A DNA stretch of 64,000 bases from Candidatus Accumulibacter propinquus (lineage in GTDB: Bacteria > Pseudomonadota > Gammaproteobacteria > Burkholderiales > Rhodocyclaceae), in assembly GCA_016714935.1 (NCBI GenBank), contig JADKBU010000018.1, positions 11,176-75,175 of the forward strand. The letters are read 5' to 3'. The notes beneath the pieces are model-generated. The model had not been told where the DNA came from. It was given only the letters and a program-made list of their open reading frames with translations, and did not search any database. The translations under genes were made by a program, and so were the position numbers. Shown one piece after another: positions 35,191 through 45,212 of the stretch; within the stretch, counting starts at the first letter, position 1, and each line of letters begins with the position of its first letter.

Positions 35191-36957
35191 GTGAGCAACG
35201 AATCCACCATTCCCACGCCGGCGACGCCTGATGTCTGCACGTTGACGGTCCTGGTTGAGGGGCAAGAGATCAGCAGTGAATTTCACGTCTTGTCGCTTTC
35301 GATCAGCCGCGAATTGAACCGGATTCCGGCCGCAACGCTGCAGATACAGGATGGCGATGCGGCCAAGGGGACGTTCGCGGTCAGCGATACGGACAGCTTC
35401 GTGCCGGGGAAAGGAATTGAAATCCAGTTGGGGTATCGCTCGAACAACGAAACGGTATTCAAGGGAATCGTCGTCAAACAGGCGATCAGGATACGCAAGG
35501 GTGGCAATGTTCTGACTGTCGAATGCCGGCATGAGGCGGTGAGGATGACCAGCGGGGCCAGGAGCCGTTATTTTGTCGACCAGAAGGACAGCGATGTCAT
35601 GGAGGAAGTGATCGGCTTTTACGGGTTGCAGAAATCCGTCGAGTCGACCCTCCCCGACCTGAAGGAAGTGGTTCAGTATGACACCAGCGACTGGGATTTC
35701 CTGCTCTGTCGGGCCGAGGCGAATGGCCAGGTCGTGCTGGTGGAAGATGACAAGGTCAGTGTCGGCAAACCGCTGACGGCAGCCACGGCCGTGCTGAAGA
35801 TTGCTTATGGCGCGACGGTACTCGAACTGGACGCGGAAATCGACGCCAGATGGCAAAGCAAAGGCATTACCGCGAGCAGCTGGAATGCCAGCGACCAGGT
35901 CGTAATCAGCGCCGACGCGAAAGAGCCGAAGGCGATGCACAGCGGCAATCTCGCGGCCGCCGACCTGGCCGCCGTGGCCGGCAGCGACCCGCTGGAACTC
36001 TGGCACGGCGGCAAACTCGGCGAGCCCGAACTGCAGGCGTGGGCCGATGCCCGGCTGCTGCGTGAGCGTTTGGCGAAAGTGCGTGGCCGCGCCACATTTC
36101 AGGGTTTCTCCGGAGTCGCGCCGGGCAGGATCGTCGAGATCACCGGGATTGGCGCGCGGTTTGCCGGTGAAATGTACGTTTCCGGCGTTCGCCATCGTCT
36201 GTCCGGCGGCAATTGGGAAACCGACGTCCAATTCGGTTTGAGTACCGAAGGCTTTGCCGAAACCTACAATCTCCGTCCCCTCCCGGCGGCCGGCTTGTTA
36301 CCGGCCGTCTGCGGGCTGCAGATCGGCGTCGTTACGGCGCTGGAGAACGACCCTGCGGGGGAAGACCGGATCAAGGTCCGCATGCCGCTGATCAGCAGCA
36401 GCGAGGACGGCATCTGGGCACGCCTCGTCACGCTCGACGCGGGCAAGCAGCGGGGCACGTATTTTCGGCCGGAAATCGGTGACGAAGTGGTCGTCGGATT
36501 TCTGAATGACGACCCACGTCACCCGGTGGTGCTCGGGATGTGTCATAGCAGCGCCAAACCTGCTCCCGAAGCCGCCAAGGATGACAACCACCTCAAGGGC
36601 TACGTCAGTCGCGAGAAACTGCGCCTGAACTTTGATGACCAGAAGAAGATCATCGGCCTGGAAACGCCGGGAGGCAACAAGCTTACCCTCTCAGAGGATG
36701 CTAAAGGGATATCCCTGGAAGACCAGAATGGCAACCGGATTACCCTGGACGACAGTGGCATCACGATCGAGAGTGTCAAGGATCTTTCCGTGAAGGCCAG
36801 CAAGGATCTGAAGCTGCAGGGCACCAACACGGAACTCAAGGCGACGGCGGCCTTCAAGGCGTCGGGCAGCAGCAGCGCCGAGATATCGAGCCCGAGCACG
36901 AGCATCAAGGGCAGTGCCACGACGGTCATACAGGGTGGCATGGTCCAGATCAACTAG
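35191..36957 (+). CDS. VgrG/gp5-gp27-like central spike protein (Afp8/Pvc8)
   Basis: The protein has 588 residues. The N-terminal gp27-like hub (residues ~1-370) is followed by an OB-fold region with GVVTALENDPAGEDRIKVRM and GDEVVVGFLNDDPRHPVVLG. The C-terminal beta-helix spike has repeats ending in GNKLTLSEDAKGISLEDQNG and GNRITLDDSGITIESVKDLS. Translation likely begins at the GTG at 35191, one base after the LysM gene. It forms the trimeric spike that carries the PAAR tip encoded next. Confidence 0.93.
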   Translation: MSNESTIPTPATPDVCTLTVLVEGQEISSEFHVLSLSISRELNRIPAATLQIQDGDAAKGTFAVSDTDSFVPGKGIEIQLGYRSNNETVFKGIVVKQAIRIRKGGNVLTVECRHEAVRMTSGARSRYFVDQKDSDVMEEVIGFYGLQKSVESTLPDLKEVVQYDTSDWDFLLCRAEANGQVVLVEDDKVSVGKPLTAATAVLKIAYGATVLELDAEIDARWQSKGITASSWNASDQVVISADAKEPKAMHSGNLAAADLAAVAGSDPLELWHGGKLGEPELQAWADARLLRERLAKVRGRATFQGFSGVAPGRIVEITGIGARFAGEMYVSGVRHRLSGGNWETDVQFGLSTEGFAETYNLRPLPAAGLLPAVCGLQIGVVTALENDPAGEDRIKVRMPLISSSEDGIWARLVTLDAGKQRGTYFRPEIGDEVVVGFLNDDPRHPVVLGMCHSSAKPAPEAAKDDNHLKGYVSREKLRLNFDDQKKIIGLETPGGNKLTLSEDAKGISLEDQNGNRITLDDSGITIESVKDLSVKASKDLKLQGTNTELKATAAFKASGSSSAEISSPSTSIKGSATTVIQGGMVQIN

Positions 36958-37066
36958 CCATCGCGGCGTCGGGTGTCGTGGGCTGGCGTGTTGCCGGGCC
37001 ACGCGTTTTCCAACTGGAGCACTGGCAGAAGCACTGGCAGAAAGTATCGGCAAAGGAAACCAGAAC

Positions 37067-37336
37067 ATGCCCGCAGCAGCCCGGATTACCGACATGATCG
37101 TCAGCACGGCGACGCTTGGTGTCCCCGTCCCGATCATTCCGCCCGGCGCCCCGACGGTGTTGATCGGAGGCTTGCCGGCGGCACGCCTGGGAGATTCCTG
37201 CGGCGCCGATGTCATCATCAAGGGGTCGGCGACGGTGCTCATCGGTGGCATGCCGGCTGCCCGGGTGGGCGACTCGACGGCTGGCGGCGGGGCGGTCATG
37301 CCTCCCGGCGCCCTGCAGGTCAATATTGGGGGGTGA
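37067..37336 (+). CDS. PAAR-domain spike tip protein (Afp10/Pvc10)
   Basis: This is an 89-residue PAAR protein that caps the VgrG-like spike with a zinc-held sharp tip. It has two PAAR-type blocks, PPGAPTVLIGGLPAARLGDS and ATVLIGGMPAARVGDSTAG, and ends VMPPGALQVNIGG. There is no C-terminal toxin extension, so the tip is not the effector. A 110-base gap separates it from the spike gene; the next gene starts six bases after it. Confidence 0.93.
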   Translation: MPAAARITDMIVSTATLGVPVPIIPPGAPTVLIGGLPAARLGDSCGADVIIKGSATVLIGGMPAARVGDSTAGGGAVMPPGALQVNIGG

Positions 37337-37342
37337 GCAGCG

Positions 37343-37786
37343 ATGAAGCAGGACTTTCTCGGTCGTGGCTGGTCTTTCCCGCCTGAATTTGTGGCCGACA
37401 GGGCGGCAGTAAGAATGCTCGAGGAGGAGGCCGACATAGCCTCCAGCCTCGAAATCCTGCTCGGCACGGCGCAAGGCGAGCGCCTTCTGCAGCCTCTGTA
37501 CGGTTGCAATCTGGACGAACTGCTATTTGAATCGCTGGATACCCGCATGAAGACGCTGATGGCCGACAAGGTCGAGTCCGCGATCCTCTACAACGAACCA
37601 CGCATCAGCCTGGAGAGGGTCAAGCTGGACGACAGTCAGGAGTTGCAGGGACTGGTGTTGATCGAGGTGGTCTACCGGGTGAAGTCGACCAATTCCCGTT
37701 TCAACTTCGTCTACCCGTATTACAAACTGGAGGGCACCGATATCAACCTCTCGACCACCGTCAACCTCCTGCCGGACAGCGCCTGA
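37343..37786 (+). CDS. gp25/GPW baseplate wedge protein (Afp9/Pvc9)
   Basis: This is a 147-residue lysozyme-like wedge protein: LGRGWSFPPEF, then EEEADIASSLEILLGTAQGE with the GPW/gp25 core RLLQPLYGCNLDELLFESLD. It nucleates sheath assembly at the baseplate in T4-like systems. It lies six bases after PAAR and three before the giant baseplate J gene. Confidence 0.93.
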   Translation: MKQDFLGRGWSFPPEFVADRAAVRMLEEEADIASSLEILLGTAQGERLLQPLYGCNLDELLFESLDTRMKTLMADKVESAILYNEPRISLERVKLDDSQELQGLVLIEVVYRVKSTNSRFNFVYPYYKLEGTDINLSTTVNLLPDSA

Positions 37787-37789
37787 ATC

Positions 37790-40700
37790 ATGGCTACCTC
37801 GACCGATTGCCAGCAGAACCAGGATCCCCTCAAGCTGATCCGCGAAGGGACGAGCCAGAACCAGCGGCTGCCGGTCGCGCTGGATCCGGGCTACGCGCCG
37901 GTGGACGGGCGGACGACAGCACACGGCATGGTCTTCGCCGACAGTTATGCCGCCTTGCTGAAGTATTTTGACGCGACGAATTCCGAGGCTGGCGACTGGA
38001 CGGTATTTTTCGGCAACGACGTATCGGTCCGACTGGCAGTCGTCGCCGTCGAGGATGCTGATGCCTACAAGCGCAACATCAAGTCGTATCTCGACTATCT
38101 GGACGACCGCCAGAACCGGAACGAAGGCGCGCAGCTAAGGAACCATCTCGGCTTCCTCTACAGCAGCCTGGGTACGCTGGCTCGGCAACTGGATCTCCTC
38201 AAGGAGGCTTTGCCTGCCGACATCGTCCTCAAGGGTACCCTGCAAAACCTGATCAGGAGTCAATTGGCTCCGGCATTCAGGCGCTTGATTGCGTATTACA
38301 AGGCGGGCAGCAGCCTGGCACTGGTCAATTCGGTTGCGCCGTCATCGGGGTCCACGATCCTGCGCGCCCCGGTGACGACATTCGCGGCGGTTCTCACTGC
38401 CGGCCTGTCTACGGACTGGAGCGCCGGTCGTCCATGGGAAGCGTATGTGACCACAGTGCTTGAAGACCCGGCGGTCTACGGTGACGCAACGGCGGATGTC
38501 TTCGTGCGCATCAATCATTGCGCAACGCATGCGCTTTTCAGATCGATTTTCGAGCAGTTCCTGAAGGTGTTTGCCCGTACCGTCAGTGAAGCCGCGCTGG
38601 CGCTGGAAGGTACCCTGAACAATTGGGACCGACACGAACCCCACTATGCATTGTTCCTGGCTTTCCTCCGTCTGTTGGAGCACCTGCGGGCGGACATCAA
38701 CAGCTTGACCAGACGGCATCTGGATTTCTATTACCGGGAGATCCTCCGCCTCCAGGAGAAACCTTCGGAAGCCGCGCACGCGCACCTTCTGGTGGAACTG
38801 GCCAAACATGTCGGCAGTCATCAGATCCAGGCCGGGGAGTTGTTCAAGGCCGGCAAGGACGAACTCGGGCGCGACGTCTTCTTTGCCAACGACAGGGCTT
38901 TCGTCGCCAACCAGGCGCAGGTCGCCGCGTTGAGGACGGTCTATCGCCATACTGGGGAGGCGGTGTCAGGACAAACCACTGCATTTGACGACACAGGTCG
39001 TCTGTTTGCTTCGCCGGTGGCCGATTCGGACGATGGTCTCGGAGCAGCGCTCCCGCAGGCAGACCAGTCATGGCATCCGTTCTTCAACAAGCGGTATGTG
39101 GATGGCGCACTCGGCGACATTCGCATGCCGAAAGCGGAGGTGGGTTTTGCCATCGCCTCGCATTACCTGTCGCTGGCTGAGGGCAGCCGCACCATTACGA
39201 TCGATTTCACGGTTGACGGCAACCTGTCGGGTTTCAGTGGCCAGCCTGGCGATGTGAGCTGTCTGCTCACATCGGAGAAGGAATGGCATGAGGTGGACAC
39301 CGGCAAGCTGAGCCTCGCCAGGCTTGCCGACGACAAACTGCGCCTGCAGGCCGAACTGGGCGGAGAGTTTCCGGCGGTGAGATCCTACTCGGCGAAAGCA
39401 CACGGCTACGGCCTGGCGACCAATCTGCCGGTGCTCCTCGTCAAGCTCCAGCACCGCGGCAACGCCTACCGCTATGCGCAGCTACAGGACCTGGTGCTGA
39501 AGCAGATCGACCTGACGGTCACTGTCTCGGGTCTCAGGACACTCGCGGTGTCCAACGATTTCGGCCCGGTCGACTCATCGAAGCCCTTCCAGCCTTTTGG
39601 AGCGTCGCCTGTGGCGGGTAACGCCTTGATCGTGGGGTCGCGAGAGGCCTTCCAGAAAACACTGAACGCGGCGTCGCTGGAGCTGAACTGGCTGGCGACA
39701 CCCCTGTTGTATCCCTCCGGCGATCCGCTGCCGAGCGTCAGCCTCTTCTTCCTGAACAACGGCTTGTGGGTGGACCCGGGCATTGACCCGGTGACCGTCG
39801 ATGCAACGTCAGTGCCGTTCTCGAACAACCTGGGTCTGCCGACCGTCGATGCGCCGGATTTCGCCACCAACGAGTTCTACAGCACCGACTCGCGGCATGG
39901 CTTCGCCAAACTCGAGTTGTCGGGCGATTTCGGCCAGGACGCCTACCAGACTGCGCTGTTGCGCTACCTGCGCAAGGATAGTGGTGCGTCGGACCCCGGC
40001 AAGCAGCCGCTCGGGCCGACCATGAGCAGTCTTGCCATGAGCTACACGGCGAGTCAGCGAATCGCTTTTGCCGAAGGCGCAGCTTCCGGCAAGGCGCAAT
40101 ACTTTCACCTCGCGCCTTTTGGCCAGGTCGAGCAGCCTGCCCATACCGACGCCCCGGTGTACCTGTTGCCGCGTTTTGCCTTTCAGTACGATAACCGGAT
40201 CAGACTCAGCGAGGCCGAATTCTATGTTGGTGTTACGGGACTCGCGCCGCCGCAAAATCTTGCCCTGTTGTTCGAAGTCGCCGATGGTACGGCCAATCCG
40301 CTGGTCAAGAGACCGATGGCATCGCCCCTGGTCTTCTGGAGCTACCTCAGCAACAATGTCTGGATCGACTTCCGCGAAGACGAGGTGCAGGATGGCAGCG
40401 GTGAACTGCTGAATTCGGGCATCATCACCTTCGCCGTGCCGGCTCAGGCGACGAGCACGAACACTCTGTTGCCGGCCGGGATGTTCTGGATACGGGCTGC
40501 GGTGTCGGAGAAAAGCGACGCCGTTTGCCGCTTGCGGATGGTTGCCGCGCAGGCCGTGGCGGCGACATTCGTCGACCACGGCAACGCGCCGCGATTCGCG
40601 GCAACGACAGTGGACGCGGGAACGATCCGCAAGCTGGAGCGGCCAACCGCCGCGGTCAAGTCCCTGGTGCAACCGTTCCCCTCGTTTGGCGGTCGCAATG

Positions 40701-41437
40701 CCGAACTGCCGGAAGCCTTCTACACGCGCATCAGCGAGCGCCTGCGGCACAAGGATCGGGCGATCGCCTTGTGGGACTACGAACGCCTGATCCTCGAAGC
40801 CTTTCCGCAGATCTACAAGGTCAAGTGCCTGAACCATACGCAATACGAACCCAGCGACACCGGCGAGGGTGTTTACCGCGAGATGGCTCCCGGCCATGTG
40901 ACGATCGTGACCATTCCCGACCTTCGCTACAACAAGCTGCGCGATCCTTTGCGACCATATACCAGCCTGGCACTCCTGGAGAAGATCGAAGCCTTTTTGC
41001 AACAAAGGAATAGCTGCTTCGCCCGGTTGCACGTCCGCAACCCGGAGTTTGAGGAGCTGCAGGTCGATTTCAGGGTTCGGCTCCGCGAAGGGTTCGATGA
41101 AACGTACTACGCGAACCAACTGCGGCAGGCCATTACCCGTTTTCTGGCGCCGTGGGCATTCACGGGCAGCGGCAGCCCATCGTTCGGCGGCAGGATCTAC
41201 AAGTCGGTGCTGATCAATTTTGTCGAAGAACAGCCTTGCGTCGATTATGTGACGGACTTCAAGCTTTTTCACAGGACGGTTGTCGGCAAACAGACGATCA
41301 GCGTGGAAAAGGACGAGGTGGCCGGATCCAAGGCGTTGTCGATTCTGGTTTCGGTGCCTGCCGACAAACACCAGGTCGTGGTCATCAGGACCGCCGCGGC
41401 GAACTCCCTCAACGAAACCTGTCCGTGTGACGCATGA
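37790..41437 (+). CDS. baseplate J-like protein 1 (Afp11/Pvc11)
   Basis: This is a very large baseplate protein of 1215 residues. The N-terminal ~450 residues are helical, the middle carries beta-rich insertions, and the C-terminal ~170 residues contain the gp6/J-type pattern (FYTRISERLRHKDRAIALWD; LEKIEAFLQQRNSC; LEELQVDFRVRLREGFDE-like). It forms the wedge ring together with Pvc12. It overlaps the next gene by four bases. The length is within the range of Afp11/Pvc11 proteins. Confidence 0.88.
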   Translation: MATSTDCQQNQDPLKLIREGTSQNQRLPVALDPGYAPVDGRTTAHGMVFADSYAALLKYFDATNSEAGDWTVFFGNDVSVRLAVVAVEDADAYKRNIKSYLDYLDDRQNRNEGAQLRNHLGFLYSSLGTLARQLDLLKEALPADIVLKGTLQNLIRSQLAPAFRRLIAYYKAGSSLALVNSVAPSSGSTILRAPVTTFAAVLTAGLSTDWSAGRPWEAYVTTVLEDPAVYGDATADVFVRINHCATHALFRSIFEQFLKVFARTVSEAALALEGTLNNWDRHEPHYALFLAFLRLLEHLRADINSLTRRHLDFYYREILRLQEKPSEAAHAHLLVELAKHVGSHQIQAGELFKAGKDELGRDVFFANDRAFVANQAQVAALRTVYRHTGEAVSGQTTAFDDTGRLFASPVADSDDGLGAALPQADQSWHPFFNKRYVDGALGDIRMPKAEVGFAIASHYLSLAEGSRTITIDFTVDGNLSGFSGQPGDVSCLLTSEKEWHEVDTGKLSLARLADDKLRLQAELGGEFPAVRSYSAKAHGYGLATNLPVLLVKLQHRGNAYRYAQLQDLVLKQIDLTVTVSGLRTLAVSNDFGPVDSSKPFQPFGASPVAGNALIVGSREAFQKTLNAASLELNWLATPLLYPSGDPLPSVSLFFLNNGLWVDPGIDPVTVDATSVPFSNNLGLPTVDAPDFATNEFYSTDSRHGFAKLELSGDFGQDAYQTALLRYLRKDSGASDPGKQPLGPTMSSLAMSYTASQRIAFAEGAASGKAQYFHLAPFGQVEQPAHTDAPVYLLPRFAFQYDNRIRLSEAEFYVGVTGLAPPQNLALLFEVADGTANPLVKRPMASPLVFWSYLSNNVWIDFREDEVQDGSGELLNSGIITFAVPAQATSTNTLLPAGMFWIRAAVSEKSDAVCRLRMVAAQAVAATFVDHGNAPRFAATTVDAGTIRKLERPTAAVKSLVQPFPSFGGRNAELPEAFYTRISERLRHKDRAIALWDYERLILEAFPQIYKVKCLNHTQYEPSDTGEGVYREMAPGHVTIVTIPDLRYNKLRDPLRPYTSLALLEKIEAFLQQRNSCFARLHVRNPEFEELQVDFRVRLREGFDETYYANQLRQAITRFLAPWAFTGSGSPSFGGRIYKSVLINFVEEQPCVDYVTDFKLFHRTVVGKQTISVEKDEVAGSKALSILVSVPADKHQVVVIRTAAANSLNETCPCDA

Positions 41438-44400
41438 GCCAGAAGCCGAAAACCATAGCCAGGCTGCCTACGCTGCCATTCTCGCAGGATTTCTACCAGT
41501 TGCGGCGAGCGGGCGTCGGCTTCATCGAACAGCTGGGCAGCCGCTGGTGGACCGACTACAACACGCACGATCCGGGGATCACGACCCTCGAGGCGCTGTG
41601 TTACGCGCTCACCGACCTGGCTTACCGGGCCGCCTGGGATGTCAGGGATCTGCTGGCCCCGGAGATGCCGGTTGCCGACCCGGCGAATCCCTTCCCTGGC
41701 CAGGCCTTCTTCACTGCGCGCGAGATTCTGACGGTCAACCCCACCACGCCGGATGACTTCCGGCGTCTGTTGATCGACCTGGACAGCGTCCGCAACGCCT
41801 GGGTCTTCGGCAAGGAATGCGCTTGCGAAAGTGGCTACTACGCCTGGTGCGAGAAGGATGCGTTGCGCCTTGCCTATCAGCCACCGAGCGACCCAGCACG
41901 GCGGGCTACGCACGTAACGCCGTTGGGCCTCTATGAAGCGCGGCTTGAACTGGCAGCGGATGTCGAACTGGGTGACCTCAACGACCGCAAGATCGAACAG
42001 AAAGTCTTCGTTGACGATGCGGACGGCATTCACCCGCTGCACATCGAATTGCGCTTCCCCGTGCAGGAACTCACCGACAGCCGTGCCTGGGCCCTGTTCC
42101 TGGGCAGTGACGAGGCGTTTGACGATGCCGACGCGGATTCGCCGAGAGTGACGCTGGGCAGGCTCGGCGCAACGAAAACCTTCGATGTGTATTCCGATCC
42201 GAGTTTGCAGGATGAGCCAGCCCGTGACGCCTACCTGCGGACGCATTGGCGCAATGTCCTCTTCCTCGACTTCGAGATCGAGTTCACCCATGTGCTTGCC
42301 GACCAGTCGACCACCACGACAAGCCTTCTGATCCGCAACGTTGCGCTGCGCGTGTTCGGCGCCGACGCCGCCAGGTCCGCGACCACGACCCAACGCCTGA
42401 AAACCTGGCTGGAAGACCGCAGTGCCGGCGGCTTCATCCCGCGTTACCGCCGGAAGGTCAAAGCGGTGATGGCCGCCGTCGATCATGCCAGGGCAGTACT
42501 CGACGCGCACCGGAGTCTGGATGAAGACTTCTGCCGCGTCGAGCCGATCGGCATCGAGGAAGTGGCCGTTTGCGCCGACGTCGAAGTGAAGGCCGATGCC
42601 GACATCGAAGCGGTGCAGGCGCGTATCTGGTTCGAAATCGAACAGTATTTCAACCCGGCGATCCGCTTTCATTCCTTGCAGGAGTTGCTTGATGCCGGCA
42701 AGCGCGTCGAGGACATCTTCAACGGCCCCGCCCTCGACAATGGCTTCATCACGGCAGAAGACCTGGCAGCGGCGTCGCTGAAATCGGTGCTGCGGACCTC
42801 GGACATCGTCAATCGCCTGATGGATATCGAAGGCGTGCTGGCGGTCAATCAGTTGTTGTTGACCAAATACGATTCAGAAGGCCAGGTGATCAAGGGCGCC
42901 GCCGATCCAGCCTGGAATGCGGCCGACGGCAAGCCCATTTTTGATGCCAACAAGGCCAGCGCGGCGTGGCTGCTGTTCGTCGGCAGGCAGCACCAGCCAC
43001 GGCTGTATCGCCAGGTCTCCCGTTTCCTGTTCTACAAGGATGGCCTGCCGTTCGTGCCGCGCAGTGATGAGGCCGAGGACACCTTGAGCCAGTTGCGCGG
43101 GGAAGCCGAGCGACCGAAGAATCCGTTCGCCGCTGCCGACATCGACATTCCCAAGGGTAGCTTCAGGCACCCGGAGGATTACCAGCCCCTGCAATACAGC
43201 TTCCCGCAGACCTATGGGATCGGTCTCGATGGCCTGCCTGCACATGCTTCCCGGTTGCGCCGAGCGCAAGCGAAGCAGATGAAAGCCTACCTGATGGTTT
43301 TCGAGCAGATCCTCGGCAACACTCTGGCACAACTGGGCCATACCGCCGATTTGTTCTCGCTCGATCCCGGGATCAAGCGGACTTACTTCGTGAAATCGTT
43401 CAGCGAGTCCTTGATCAGCGGCTTTGACGAGATCTCCAGGAATCTCGACCAGGCCGCCGTCGAGGCGATCACCGAGAGCGAGGAGGAGTTTCTTGAGCGT
43501 CGCAACCGCTTTCTCGACCACCTGCTCGCCCGCTTCGGCGAACAGTTCAACGACTATGCGCTGCTGCTGAGCAAGCTCGATGGCCGGCGGGTGGCTCTCG
43601 AACGCCTGATCAATGACAAGATTTCCTTCCTCAAGGCCTATCCACAGATCAGCCATGACCGTTCCAGAGCCTTCAACTACCGGTTCGAGCCTTGTTCGCC
43701 AGCCAACCGGTCGGGAATCCAGTCACGCATCAGCCTGCTGCTGGGCTATCCCGACCTGCGTTTTGCCTACCGGGTCGAACTCGTCGCCGGTCAATACCAA
43801 CTGGATTTCCAGTTGCTCGACCGCAGCGCAAGGATCTGGCTGGCAGGCCACCTGGCGCTCGCCGCGGCCGATGCCGCTGCGGCCAGGGAGCTTGCTTACC
43901 GGGCGATCATCCGGCAGTTGGCGAAGCCGGATGCTTATGCGATTGTCGGGGAAGGTGGCCAGTTCCGTCTGCAGCTGAACGACCAGGAAGCTGCCGAACT
44001 GGGCCGCCACCCCGAGCTTTTTGCCTCGAAAGCCCAGGCGGGCGCGAGGCAGGGCGAGTTGCTGGCCTGGGCCGCGAACGAACGCCTGATCGTCGTCGAG
44101 CATCTGCTGCTGCGCCCGAAGTTTCCCGGCGATGCGCTTTATCCCGCCTGCACCGAGGGCGCCTGCCGGACCTGTGGCGACGAGGATCCTTATTCCTTCC
44201 GACTCACCTTCGTGATGCCGGGCTGGACGACGGCGTACAAGGACAACATGGACATGCGCCGCTTCGCCGAACGCACCATCCGGCAGGAGACGCCGGCGCA
44301 TCTGGTTGGCAAGATCTGTTGGGTTGGCAACGACGGGTTCATCGAAGACGCCTGTGCCGGGGTCGTCGATGACCTGGCCGGCTTGTTGATCGCCAAAGGC

Positions 44401-45189
44401 GTGACAGCCGACGGCGTCGCGCCGGAGGAGAGCGACGCCTGCGTCGGCGCGAGGGCGATCTACCATGTCTTCAGCGGCGTCTTCCGCGGCTGGTATGAAA
44501 ACAAGGCGCTCGATCATCAGCATGCCGATGCCCTTAGATCCAGGCTGACGGTCGAATTCGCAAGCTCGGTCAAGGCTCCCGAAGTCGGTGTGTCGATGTC
44601 GCTTGGCGATGCCCTGTGGAGCGAGATCCAGTCGCTGATGGTCGAGCACTTTCATCAGTTGGCGCTGCACGGCTGGCAGTTCGAACGCTTCGAAGCGGCC
44701 TGGCGGCGCTGGCTGAAAGTCAACGCCGCGTTTGACTGGCCCGCAGAGCGCTTGCATGCGCGCGTGGAAACCCTGCTCAAGGCCCACCTGCTCTCCATGC
44801 CCGCCGACGACAGCAGCATCTGTCGCGGTGCGGCGGCGATCCTGGGTCAGTACGGAATGTCATTTCACGCCTGGCTGGACGACAACCTGAAGCAGGGACG
44901 CGAATTGGCGGGGTTCAGCGCCTTCATTCCCGCGGCGATCAGCCTGCCCGTCGAGCTGAGTCTTGACGCCGGCGCCGCGGCAGCCATCGGAGAGATGCTC
45001 AAGGAACGTTACAACGCTTACCGGGAGGTTTCCTATCGACTCTGGATCGTTGGCAGCCTGCTCGGCAAGTTGCGCAACGTCTACCCGGGTGCAACCCTGC
45101 ATGATTGCGACGAGGGCAGCGATTTCAATCCGGTGCGTCTGGACAACACCGCTCTGGGCAACTACCCCCTGCGCACCACTCTCACCTGA
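41434..45189 (+). CDS. baseplate wedge protein 2 (Afp12/Pvc12)
   Basis: The protein has 1251 residues. The opening has the Pvc12 pattern RWWTDYNTHDPGITTLEALC and YALTDLAYR. The middle contains LDNGFITAEDLAAASLKSVL and DIVNRLMDIEGVLAVNQLLL. The C-terminal part ends in HLLLRPKFPGD and a cysteine pair, CTEGACRTCGDEDP. The protein forms the second, larger half of the hexameric baseplate wedge. It overlaps the J gene upstream and precedes the giant fibre-position gene by about 23 bases. Confidence 0.85.
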   Translation: MSQKPKTIARLPTLPFSQDFYQLRRAGVGFIEQLGSRWWTDYNTHDPGITTLEALCYALTDLAYRAAWDVRDLLAPEMPVADPANPFPGQAFFTAREILTVNPTTPDDFRRLLIDLDSVRNAWVFGKECACESGYYAWCEKDALRLAYQPPSDPARRATHVTPLGLYEARLELAADVELGDLNDRKIEQKVFVDDADGIHPLHIELRFPVQELTDSRAWALFLGSDEAFDDADADSPRVTLGRLGATKTFDVYSDPSLQDEPARDAYLRTHWRNVLFLDFEIEFTHVLADQSTTTTSLLIRNVALRVFGADAARSATTTQRLKTWLEDRSAGGFIPRYRRKVKAVMAAVDHARAVLDAHRSLDEDFCRVEPIGIEEVAVCADVEVKADADIEAVQARIWFEIEQYFNPAIRFHSLQELLDAGKRVEDIFNGPALDNGFITAEDLAAASLKSVLRTSDIVNRLMDIEGVLAVNQLLLTKYDSEGQVIKGAADPAWNAADGKPIFDANKASAAWLLFVGRQHQPRLYRQVSRFLFYKDGLPFVPRSDEAEDTLSQLRGEAERPKNPFAAADIDIPKGSFRHPEDYQPLQYSFPQTYGIGLDGLPAHASRLRRAQAKQMKAYLMVFEQILGNTLAQLGHTADLFSLDPGIKRTYFVKSFSESLISGFDEISRNLDQAAVEAITESEEEFLERRNRFLDHLLARFGEQFNDYALLLSKLDGRRVALERLINDKISFLKAYPQISHDRSRAFNYRFEPCSPANRSGIQSRISLLLGYPDLRFAYRVELVAGQYQLDFQLLDRSARIWLAGHLALAAADAAAARELAYRAIIRQLAKPDAYAIVGEGGQFRLQLNDQEAAELGRHPELFASKAQAGARQGELLAWAANERLIVVEHLLLRPKFPGDALYPACTEGACRTCGDEDPYSFRLTFVMPGWTTAYKDNMDMRRFAERTIRQETPAHLVGKICWVGNDGFIEDACAGVVDDLAGLLIAKGVTADGVAPEESDACVGARAIYHVFSGVFRGWYENKALDHQHADALRSRLTVEFASSVKAPEVGVSMSLGDALWSEIQSLMVEHFHQLALHGWQFERFEAAWRRWLKVNAAFDWPAERLHARVETLLKAHLLSMPADDSSICRGAAAILGQYGMSFHAWLDDNLKQGRELAGFSAFIPAAISLPVELSLDAGAAAAIGEMLKERYNAYREVSYRLWIVGSLLGKLRNVYPGATLHDCDEGSDFNPVRLDNTALGNYPLRTTLT

Positions 45190-45212
45190 AACTTCTGATT
45201 ACGGACCACGCC